10,804 bases of DNA, taken from assembly GCA_004322325.1 (NCBI GenBank), contig SCTP01000078.1, positions 1 to 10,804 on the forward strand. Reading direction: 5' to 3'. The notes below the pieces were generated by a model that saw nothing but the letters and a program-made list of their open reading frames with translations, was not told the DNA's origin and did no database searches. The DNA comes from Gammaproteobacteria bacterium. Lineage in GTDB: Bacteria; Pseudomonadota; Gammaproteobacteria; DSM-16500. Positions 1 to 4,905 of the stretch are shown in pieces (the stretch's first letter is position 1; each line of letters begins with the position of its first letter). A program made the translations under genes and the position numbers.

Positions 1-172
1 CTGGTCGATTTTCTCTGTCTTTTGGATGACAGGAATTGCTTATGCGATTGCGGTGATTTTTTATCAAGCAGCCACTTGGTTGCATCACCCGTTATCCTCT
101 TCTTTATGGATTGCAGGTATGCTAAGTCTTATTTTTAGCACCATGATTTTTATTCGAGGGTATGCAAAATGA
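1..172 (+). CDS. feoB: FeoB ferrous iron transporter, C-terminal end (partial)
   Basis: This is the last 56 codons of a gene that enters from the left; the reading frame begins at base 2 and stops with TGA at 170-172. The encoded tail begins WSIFSVFWMTGIAYA and contains two hydrophobic segments (roughly 11-72 and 104-154), separated by a short His-Pro containing turn and ending in IRGYAK. This matches from memory the C-terminal membrane end of FeoB, the GTPase-coupled inner-membrane Fe2+ permease. The assignment is strengthened by the next gene, which has all the marks of FeoC and begins inside the FeoB stop codon (ATGA overlap at 169-172), implying translational coupling. The GTPase domain lies outside the window, so function cannot be verified from motifs here. 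Confidence 0.85.
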   Translation, partial: WSIFSVFWMTGIAYAIAVIFYQAATWLHHPLSSSLWIAGMLSLIFSTMIFIRGYAK

Positions 173-390
173 GTTTGTTAGATATCAAACAACACATGAT
201 GCAAGTCCGCATGACGACATTAGCGAGTCTTTGCGGTTTATTTAAAGTGGATGCAGATACCGTGCGGTGTATGTTGTCGCATTGGATACGCAAAGGTAAG
301 ATTCGCCAATGTATGAAAACGCCGAGCTGTGGAAGCAAGTGCTTTAAATGTCCTGTGGCTAGTGTAGAAATGTATGAGTGGGTATGTTGA
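169..390 (+). CDS. feoC: FeoC-like small winged-helix protein of the Feo iron uptake system
   Basis: The gene encodes 73 residues, the usual size for FeoC. The N-terminal two thirds (about 3-45) read as a small winged-helix fold, and the wing region holds a cysteine cluster C48-x5-C54-x3-C58-x2-C61-P, followed by a Trp near the end (W71), as in the FeoC family, where such cysteines are reported to bind an iron-sulfur cluster. FeoC is a cytoplasmic accessory or regulator of FeoB. The start is ATG at 169, overlapping the feoB stop, with GAGGG at 156-160 as ribosome binding site. A sixth and seventh Cys (C22, C34) and a C-terminal C73 are present. The stop is only six bases from the stop of the convergent gene on the other strand, and no terminator hairpin is visible between them. 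Confidence 0.88.
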   Translation: MSLLDIKQHMMQVRMTTLASLCGLFKVDADTVRCMLSHWIRKGKIRQCMKTPSCGSKCFKCPVASVEMYEWVC

Positions 391-396
391 GGTAGA

Positions 397-630
397 TTAT
401 AAGAAATAGCGATAATTAACGCCAAACATCTTTTCAATTCGTTTTGCAATAATCTTACCGATAGGCCGTTTACCACTTTCCATTTTAGATAAATCTGCTT
501 GAGTAACATTAATTTTCTTTGCCATCTCAGTTTGCGTCAGTCCTTCCCGATGCCTGGTGCCTCGGAGCAATACGCCTGCTTTTGTGTATTTTTTTTCAAT
601 GCTGGCAAAAATATCTTCTACTATTGGCAT
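397..630 (-). CDS. XRE-family helix-turn-helix regulator, antitoxin-like
   Basis: The gene encodes 77 residues. Residues 20-60 carry an XRE/Cro-type helix-turn-helix: LLRGTRHREGLTQTEMAKKI, then NVTQADLSKMESGKRPIG, the classic pattern in which a Q at the start of helix 2 and the S-K-M-E-S-G-K-R-P recognition-helix end are diagnostic. The short all-helical N-terminus and the terminal NYRYFL are typical of the HigA-like antitoxin group in which the regulator follows a RelE/HigB-type toxin gene. Here no toxin gene is found upstream (to the right) or downstream (feoC converges). The start ATG at 628-630 has AGGA seven bases before it. A strong hairpin (653-708) lies just upstream. It probably acts as a DNA-binding repressor, perhaps of its own promoter; an antitoxin role is inference only. 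Confidence 0.85.
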   Translation of the reverse strand: MPIVEDIFASIEKKYTKAGVLLRGTRHREGLTQTEMAKKINVTQADLSKMESGKRPIGKIIAKRIEKMFGVNYRYFL

Positions 631-641
631 GTCGAGTTCCT

Positions 642-708
642 AAAAGCAAAAAGCCCTTGGGATCGGTATTCCCGCTATGTTTGTATGGGAATACGTACTG
701 CCAAGGGC
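642..708 (-). terminator. Two-step hairpin followed by T-tract (probable intrinsic terminator)
   Basis: Perfect arms GCCCTTGG (653-660) and CCAAGGGC (701-708) enclose a second perfect 8-bp stem, GTATTCCC (666-673) with GGGAATAC (687-694), around a 13-base loop. Read on the minus strand the outer arm is followed directly by TTTTTGCTTTT (652-642). It lies about 30 bases after the stop of the 60-residue gene and 22 bases before the XRE start, so it fits a terminator or attenuator between these two genes. On the plus strand no T-run follows it. Confidence 0.6.
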
Positions 709-738
709 GCTATTTTAAAGGTAATTTTTATTCCCTTA

Positions 739-921
739 TCATTTGCAAATCTGCTTTGCGGTAGTAACAATTTGACCCATCGTCAACAGATAATGAAACA
801 AAGTAGTAGGTTTTTGTGTTGTTAAATCAATACCCATAACTATTGTTAGTAACGCATCCAATTGATGGATGGCAGTAGCTAAATCTTCAAAACGAGAGTC
901 AAAGCGAGTTAATGCTTCCAT
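739..921 (-). CDS. Small hypothetical protein (60 aa)
   Basis: I do not recognise this gene. It encodes 60 residues predicted to be almost wholly helical: an amphipathic helix around residues 7-30 (FEDLATAIHQLDALLTIVMG), a short Thr-rich linker, and a second helix around 40-58 ending in Lys-Gln-Ile-Cys-Lys. There is no signal peptide and no clear membrane segment. Support for a real gene: ATG at 919-921 with AGGA eight bases upstream, an AT-rich repeated box (922-941) overlapping that leader, and a strong terminator-like hairpin just past its stop. It points the same way as the XRE gene 108 bases further on, so the two may form a small regulatory unit. It shows no similarity that I can see to RelE/HigB toxins. 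Confidence 0.5.
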   Translation of the reverse strand: MEALTRFDSRFEDLATAIHQLDALLTIVMGIDLTTQKPTTLFHYLLTMGQIVTTAKQICK

Positions 922-941
922 ATTAATATTCCTGAATTAAT
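922..941. promoter_or_regulatory. ATTAAT-N8-ATTAAT box, possible operator
   Basis: Two copies of the self-complementary hexamer ATTAAT (922-927 and 936-941) are separated by eight bases, directly upstream of the minus-strand start codon at 919-921 and spanning its ribosome binding site. The arrangement is that of a dimeric repressor site, and the neighbouring XRE protein would be a natural candidate binder. In AT-rich leader DNA such a pair can also occur by chance. Confidence 0.25.
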
Positions 942-1105
942 TTCAAATATCGCCAAGGTTCATTAAATATCAGTATGGGTTTCGGTGTTTTCAGCACCAC
1001 GCTCGTAAGATATAAGTTAAGCATGAGGAATGTCAAACAAAACCGCATTACTCAATAGCTTATCTGAAGCACCCAGGTACTTATCACCCAAGATTATTCT
1101 ATGAT
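922..1105. other. Divergent intergenic region
   Basis: This 184-base stretch separates the minus-strand 60-residue gene from the plus-strand Ig-domain gene and must hold promoters for one or both. I see no sigma-70 promoter with both boxes convincing in either direction. A short inverted motif, GGTG-N7-CACC, lies at about 984-998. In the reading frame of the downstream gene the region is open from 1016 to 1105 but has no ATG or GTG. Confidence 0.35.
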
Positions 1106-2002
1106 ATGCTTCTTAAAGACTCCGTCTCTGACGGAAATAACACAGAAGCAAAGGTTAAGCATCCTATGCAAGCACCCATAATTGTAAAACCTATTCCTAA
1201 CCAAATTATCAACGAACAAGCTGCCTATGGCCCTTTTGAATTAAAAAACTTCATTCAATCCCCCCCTGGCAGCACTTCTCGATTCAGCGCGGCATTAGAT
1301 GATGGCCAAAGCTTACCGAAAGGCATGATTTGTACCCAAGATGGCGTCCTCACCGGTATTCCCGCGAGAGGAACACAGGGGAATCATGAAGTTATCATCA
1401 CGGTAGAAAATGAAGGTGGCGCTGTTCAAGCGAAATTTATCTTAACGATTAAACCGAGTTTGGCAAACGCCGAGGGTGTATCCGAATATGCGGATGAATT
1501 GAAAGCCGAAATCTGGCAAGCGCTTGATCAGAACCTGCCAGCGCCTGACTTGGCTGAATTGTATAATCGAGCCGTCACCCCTGAAGATGTTTATTATCTG
1601 CTAGAACGATGGGCCTCGCTGATCGTCTGGGATGCCTTCAATCTGGACCCGCCAGGTGAAAGCCATCCCCTCAAGTTAGACGGTGCAAGCCCTCACTTCA
1701 ACGTTGTCGATCGCGGCTGCTGTATAGTCGCCAGTCCTAAGGACTTGTTTTCACACGAACGCACGTTGGAAGATGCGTTGCAAACTGGTCGGGCAGTGGG
1801 GCGCGAGGTATATAAACGGAATTGGGTGATTGAACTAGCGGGCTTTGAAAAAATGGTTCGGGCGACATGGGTGGAAATACAGATTGTAGGGGATAAGCAT
1901 AATAAGCCGTTGGAAGTATTGAATTTTACGCCGACTTCTAAAGAATTAAGGGTTTATGATAAAGAAGCCATCAGCAGCAAGCTTAAGCCGGATCCTCTAT
2001 AA
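1106..2002 (+). CDS. Putative Ig (He_PIG-like) domain protein, possibly 5'-truncated
   Basis: The gene encodes 298 residues. Residues about 24-115 resemble a putative Ig (He_PIG-like) repeat: a beta-rich stretch opening PIIVKPIPNQ and containing LPKGMICTQDGVLTGIPARG, which fits the family pattern 'LPxGL..d..G.lsGtP', followed by HEVIITVENEGGAVQAKFIL. Residues about 125-290 form a separate region that I do not recognise, with W-rich and hydrophobic-charged patterns (YYLLERWASLIVWDAF; MVRATWVEIQIVGD) and a Cys pair at RGCCIV. There is no signal peptide or membrane segment. The ATG at 1106 has no good ribosome binding site; an internal ATG at 1166 (residue 21, before the Ig part) has AAAGG about 11 bases upstream and may be the true start. 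The frame stays open upstream to a stop at 1013-1015. It precedes the coiled-coil gene on the same strand by 62 bases. Confidence 0.7.
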   Translation: MLLKDSVSDGNNTEAKVKHPMQAPIIVKPIPNQIINEQAAYGPFELKNFIQSPPGSTSRFSAALDDGQSLPKGMICTQDGVLTGIPARGTQGNHEVIITVENEGGAVQAKFILTIKPSLANAEGVSEYADELKAEIWQALDQNLPAPDLAELYNRAVTPEDVYYLLERWASLIVWDAFNLDPPGESHPLKLDGASPHFNVVDRGCCIVASPKDLFSHERTLEDALQTGRAVGREVYKRNWVIELAGFEKMVRATWVEIQIVGDKHNKPLEVLNFTPTSKELRVYDKEAISSKLKPDPL

Positions 2003-2051
2003 TTTAAGGTAAGATTAATGATTTTTAGCGATAATGGCTGTATGACATAAT
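2003..2051 (+). promoter_or_regulatory. Possible promoter with tandem TTAA boxes upstream of the coiled-coil gene
   Basis: Two TTAA-centred boxes, TTAAGGT (2004-2010) and TTAATGAT (2015-2022), lie exactly 11 bases apart on the same strand. About 23 bases further on is CATAAT (2046-2051) preceded by TG (extended -10 form). This geometry resembles the tandem PmrA site described upstream of Dot/Icm effector genes in Legionella and Coxiella, but the first box matches poorly and the implied leader is only about seven bases. A second possible -10, GATAAT at 2030-2035, would give a leader of about 23 bases but lacks a good -35. Confidence 0.3.
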
Positions 2052-2064
2052 AGAGTAAATTCCT

Positions 2065-3609
2065 ATGCCTGAAACTCAAGTAGAAAGAGAGAGAGAGAAT
2101 CAAGCTGAAAGGCAGAAACGATCTTATATCCAAGAAATGTATCGGCAACGTTGGGTGAATGAGATTAGAGCCAAAAAGGCGGCGTCAAACCTCGATATGC
2201 CAATACCTCTTTATAGAAAGCTGGATGAAGATCCTACTAAAAAAGCAAAAGATACTACCACCATTAGTGCGGATGACAAATTCCAAGACAAATTAGAACC
2301 AGGTTGGTATGAAATCTCTAATATCTTCTATAACGAAGGAGAGACGGTAAAATTTATTGTTAGTAAAGACGAACATAGTCCGAGTGGTCTCAGTATTACC
2401 ATGTTGCAGGAAGCTGATCCACAATGGGAGCCCAAGAAATATGAGACACTTGAACGCTCGAAAATTAGAGCGAGAGCGGCAACAGGAGAAATACCGCAAG
2501 AGATTGACTTCCCAAATGCAGGCAAGCAATTAGAATTGCTGCGATTGAGTACTATTGAAAAAGTCCTGAATTGCTATGAAAAAGAAGGAATCCCTTGTTT
2601 TATTAAGGGTGATCCATTAGGTGCAGCAAGACCAGATGATTCAAATACAGTAAAAAGATTAAGAATGGCATTGAGTTCAGGCAGTGCATCAGATAGAAAG
2701 AAAGCGAATAAACTGATCACGCGTTTAATGGATCTTAAAAAACAGCAAGAAATCAGTCCGCATCATTATCATCAAAGCAATATGAATTCTACTGTTAATG
2801 AACTTGAAACGACGAGCAAGAACTTAACAACAGCGCTTGGAGAAAGTACTAAAGACGAGGATAAAATCAAGAATGAAATGGATGCGCTTACTGCTCACAT
2901 GGATAGAATGAAACAAGCGCTTAAAGATATAGACAGCGATGTTAAAAAGGCACCAGACGATGCAGCTAAGATGGAATATAAGAACATGGTGGATGATGCG
3001 CATAGCTCATTAGAGAAGATGAACGATTTAATGAAACAGGATGGAACACTTGCTGCCTACACAAGTGCAGCAGGGGCAGATCCAGCAGCAAATCACGCCA
3101 TGAAAAATGATGTCAGTAAAATGCAACGCGAGTATAGAAGTTTATTGAAAGAAACAGAAAACTTAAAAGAAAAGATAACGAAGATGGTTAATCCTGATGT
3201 ACATGCTGCTAATCAGTTTAAAGATAAATATGAAAAAGCAGTGAAGAAATTAGAGGACGTTGTTAAGCTTGATAACCCTGCTACTCATGTGGATGAATTG
3301 AAGCAAGCAATAACGGATATACATCAGTTAGTGAAAGAGGTGAACAAAGAAGCTCAAACAGATTTGTCATTAGAAGCGCTTGAAAAGTATGAAGATAGTA
3401 AATTGGGTGATATACCACTTGTGTTACAAACGATGCGAAAAGGAATAGAAGATAAAGTAACGGATGAAGGCGTCAAAGATCAAATAAAAGATATTTTTGT
3501 TCCTGCCATCAAAGAAGCGCATGAGGCCTATAATAAGATTGAGACCAATTTGGAAGATAAAAAGCAAAGTCAAAATGTACCAGCCCCTAGCAGTTTGAAA
3601 AAGACATAA
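2065..3609 (+). CDS. Large charged coiled-coil protein, candidate secreted effector
   Basis: The gene encodes 514 residues, rich in Lys, Glu, Asp and Gln, with no signal peptide or membrane segment. Residues 1-40 are a highly charged helix (VERERENQAERQKR). Residues about 70-125 look beta-rich (EPGWYEISNIFYNEGETVKF), and 150-190 alternate helix and strand (LELLRLSTIEKVLNCYEKEG then IPCFIKGDPLG). Residues about 240-330, 345-375 and 383-432 are long helices with heptad-like spacing, so a coiled coil is very likely. The tail, after 495, is Gln/Ser/Pro-rich and ends SSLKKT, with Leu four residues from the end. Large coiled-coil soluble proteins with such tails are common among Dot/Icm effectors, but no specific family is recognised and an intracellular structural role is equally possible. 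The ATG at 2065 has only a weak ribosome binding site. Codons are A-rich, unlike tpiA and nuo. Confidence 0.75.
   Translation: MPETQVERERENQAERQKRSYIQEMYRQRWVNEIRAKKAASNLDMPIPLYRKLDEDPTKKAKDTTTISADDKFQDKLEPGWYEISNIFYNEGETVKFIVSKDEHSPSGLSITMLQEADPQWEPKKYETLERSKIRARAATGEIPQEIDFPNAGKQLELLRLSTIEKVLNCYEKEGIPCFIKGDPLGAARPDDSNTVKRLRMALSSGSASDRKKANKLITRLMDLKKQQEISPHHYHQSNMNSTVNELETTSKNLTTALGESTKDEDKIKNEMDALTAHMDRMKQALKDIDSDVKKAPDDAAKMEYKNMVDDAHSSLEKMNDLMKQDGTLAAYTSAAGADPAANHAMKNDVSKMQREYRSLLKETENLKEKITKMVNPDVHAANQFKDKYEKAVKKLEDVVKLDNPATHVDELKQAITDIHQLVKEVNKEAQTDLSLEALEKYEDSKLGDIPLVLQTMRKGIEDKVTDEGVKDQIKDIFVPAIKEAHEAYNKIETNLEDKKQSQNVPAPSSLKKT
2087..2098 (+). repeat. (GA)6 dinucleotide run in the start of the coiled-coil gene
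   Basis: An uninterrupted run of six GA units lies within codons 8 to 12 of the coiled-coil gene and encodes alternating Glu and Arg. Slippage by one unit would shift the frame almost at the start of the protein. Confidence 0.7.
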
Positions 3610-3614
3610 TAGCA

Positions 3615-3643
3615 TTGGCTTTCTTTTCCCTATCGTTTACAAT
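3615..3643 (+). promoter_or_regulatory. Probable sigma-70 promoter for tpiA
   Basis: TTGGCT (3615-3620) and TACAAT (3638-3643) are separated by 17 bases, matching the -35 and -10 consensus well. Transcription would start near 3650, giving tpiA a leader of about 26 bases that still contains the AAGGCGG ribosome binding site but lacks most of the 5' arm of the overlapping hairpin. The promoter lies entirely in the gap after the coiled-coil gene stop (3607-3609). Confidence 0.55.
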
Positions 3644-3644
3644 C

Positions 3645-3675
3645 ACCGCCTTAATCACCGAACAAGGCGGTTTTT
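3645..3675 (+). terminator. Intrinsic-terminator-like hairpin overlapping the tpiA ribosome binding site
   Basis: ACCGCCTT (3645-3652) pairs perfectly with AAGGCGGT (3664-3671) around an 11-base loop, and the run TTTTT (3671-3675) ends immediately before the tpiA GTG. It can terminate transcription coming from the coiled-coil gene. Its 3' arm is also the tpiA Shine-Dalgarno sequence (AAGGCGG, five bases before GTG), so in any read-through transcript the site would be sequestered. Confidence 0.65.
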
Positions 3676-4434
3676 GTGCGAAAATTTCTCATCGCAGGCA
3701 ATTGGAAAATGCATGGCTCTCGCAGCCAAGTGGAAGCACTTATCACCGGCATCAAACAAGGCGCCGCTGCACTGTCATCCCCTGCTGATATTCTCGTCCT
3801 CCCCACCTTCGTTCACCTAACCCAAGCCCACGCGCTCCTAACCAACACCACTATTTTACTCGGCGCTCAAAATCTCTACCTCGGCACCCAAGGCGCCTTC
3901 ACCGGCGAAATCGCCGGCCCCATGTTAGTCGATGCCGGCTGCCAATACGTCCTCGTCGGCCATTCCGAACGCCGCACACTTTTTCACGAAGACCTCACCT
4001 TGGTTGCACAAAAATTCAAAGCTGCAGTAGAATGTGGGTTAAAACCAATTTTGTGTATCGGTGAAACAAAAGACGAACGTGAGCGCGGTGAAACCGTTAA
4101 GATTATTTCTGACCAATTACAAAGCGTTATCCATCTTGCCGGTATAGAAGCTTTCCAACACGCCGTCATCGCTTACGAACCCGTCTGGGCCATCGGCACC
4201 GGCTTAACCGCCACTCCCGATCAAGCTCAAGAAGTTCATGCCTTCATTCGTTTACTGATTTCGCAAAATCATGTTGATCTAGCCAAAACAATTCGTATAC
4301 TGTACGGCGGCAGCATGAAACCCGATAATGCTGCTTCGCTCTTGGCGATGCCGGATATTGACGGCGGATTAATTGGCGGGGCGTCGTTAGAGGCGAATAG
4401 TTTTTTAAAGATTTGTGCTGAGGTACCAACGTAA
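3676..4434 (+). CDS. tpiA: Triosephosphate isomerase
   Basis: The 252-residue product is full length for TIM, the cytoplasmic homodimeric enzyme interconverting dihydroxyacetone phosphate and glyceraldehyde 3-phosphate in glycolysis and gluconeogenesis. Expected active-site elements are all present: AGNWKM with N9 and K11, GHSERR with electrophile H96, AYEPVWAIGTG with catalytic base E168 and the phosphate-gripping loop at about 168-177, YGGS at 210-213, and GGLIGGASL at 230-238. The start is GTG at 3676, chosen because it gives the conserved N-terminus MRKFLIAGNWKM and has AAGGCGG five bases before it; the only nearby ATG falls inside the active-site motif. Its stop overlaps the secG start by one base (TAATG). 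Wobble positions are strikingly C-rich in parts of the gene and A/T-rich in others. Confidence 0.97.
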   Translation: MRKFLIAGNWKMHGSRSQVEALITGIKQGAAALSSPADILVLPTFVHLTQAHALLTNTTILLGAQNLYLGTQGAFTGEIAGPMLVDAGCQYVLVGHSERRTLFHEDLTLVAQKFKAAVECGLKPILCIGETKDERERGETVKIISDQLQSVIHLAGIEAFQHAVIAYEPVWAIGTGLTATPDQAQEVHAFIRLLISQNHVDLAKTIRILYGGSMKPDNAASLLAMPDIDGGLIGGASLEANSFLKICAEVPT

Positions 4435-4766
4435 TGTACCAGTTTATATTTTTAATACATGTGTTTGTCGCTGTCTGTATCATCGCCTTAGTGCTGGTGC
4501 AGCAAGGCAAAGGCGCTACCATGGGTGCCGCTTTTGGTAGTGGCGCATCGCAAACGGTATTTGGTAGCCGCGGTTCGGGTTCGTTTTTGTTTCGACTCAC
4601 CGTCGGTTTTGTGCTGGTATTTTTTGTCACCAGTATTAGCTTGAACTACATCGCTTCACAAGCGACGAAGCAAGAAAAAACAATAGTGTTACCGGTTGGA
4701 CCAGCCCAGCAAGCGCCTGCGCCACAGGCACCTGCTAAGCCTGTACCACCTGTAACCAATGGATGA
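4434..4766 (+). CDS. secG: Preprotein translocase subunit SecG
   Basis: The 110-residue product has the usual SecG length and topology: two membrane helices (about 3-22 and 50-72) joined by a Gly/Ser-rich cytoplasmic loop with the family pattern VLVQQGKGATMGAAFGSGAS, then a Phe-Gly-Ser motif (TVFGSRGSGSFLFRLT). SecG is the small subunit of SecYEG and assists SecA-driven export at the inner membrane. The C-terminal tail (about 85-110) is Ala/Pro/Gln-rich and low-complexity, as often seen in this family. The ATG at 4434 shares its first base with the tpiA stop, and GAGGT at 4420-4424 serves as ribosome binding site, so secG is cotranscribed and probably coupled with tpiA. The order tpiA-secG-tRNA-Leu is widely conserved in gammaproteobacteria. 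Confidence 0.96.
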   Translation: MYQFIFLIHVFVAVCIIALVLVQQGKGATMGAAFGSGASQTVFGSRGSGSFLFRLTVGFVLVFFVTSISLNYIASQATKQEKTIVLPVGPAQQAPAPQAPAKPVPPVTNG

Positions 4767-4790
4767 TAACGATTTTTAAATGATGAAAAA

Positions 4791-4872
4791 GCCGACGTGG
4801 TGGAATTGGTAGACACGCTACTTTGAGGTGGTAGTGGCGTAAGCTGTGACGGTTCGAGTCCGTCCGTCGGCA
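4791..4872 (+). tRNA. tRNA-Leu (anticodon GAG)
   Basis: The sequence folds as a complete class II tRNA. The acceptor stem is GCCGACG (4791-4797) with CGTCGGC (4865-4871) and discriminator A at 4872. The D-arm contains TGGTAGA. The anticodon stem is CTACT/GGTAG (4818-4822 and 4830-4834, one G-T pair) around loop TTGAGGT with anticodon GAG at 4825-4827, followed by a short variable arm and a T-arm of GACGG/CCGTC around TTCGAGT. It reads CUC/CUU leucine codons. The 3' CCA is not encoded (TGA follows the discriminator), so it must be added by tRNA nucleotidyltransferase. It sits between secG and nuoA, with about 24 bases before it and 33 after, and appears to be processed from the common transcript. 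Confidence 0.95.
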
Positions 4873-4905
4873 TGAATTGAGTGTAGAATAGCGAAGGAGA
4901 AGGTG

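Noticed and set aside
150..509. 119-codon open frame on the minus strand
   Set aside because: It overlaps feoC fully and the end of the XRE gene, has an implausible composition for a protein, and no ribosome binding site; both overlapped genes have clear family features.
499..825. Overlapping plus-strand open frames of 108 and 81 codons
   Set aside because: They run antisense to the XRE gene and through the hairpin; neither reads as a recognisable protein and neither has a ribosome binding site.
1354..1365. Twelve bases CGGTATTCCCGC shared with the hairpin at 664-675
   Set aside because: In the Ig-domain gene these bases encode the conserved Gly-Ile-Pro of the Ig repeat; without extended flanking identity the match is best taken as chance.
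2240..3600. Possible internal tandem repeats in the coiled-coil gene
   Set aside because: Heptad periodicity is visible in the protein, but no segment repeats at the DNA or residue level clearly enough to define a unit.
4244..4630. 128-codon minus-strand open frame
   Set aside because: It is antisense to the ends of tpiA and secG, which are certain; the translation is Thr/Pro-rich antisense of their codons.
4791..4872. tRNA-Leu as an attachment site for a mobile element
   Set aside because: No repeated tRNA 3' end, integrase or foreign-looking DNA adjoins it, and the flanking secG and nuo genes are conserved housekeeping genes.
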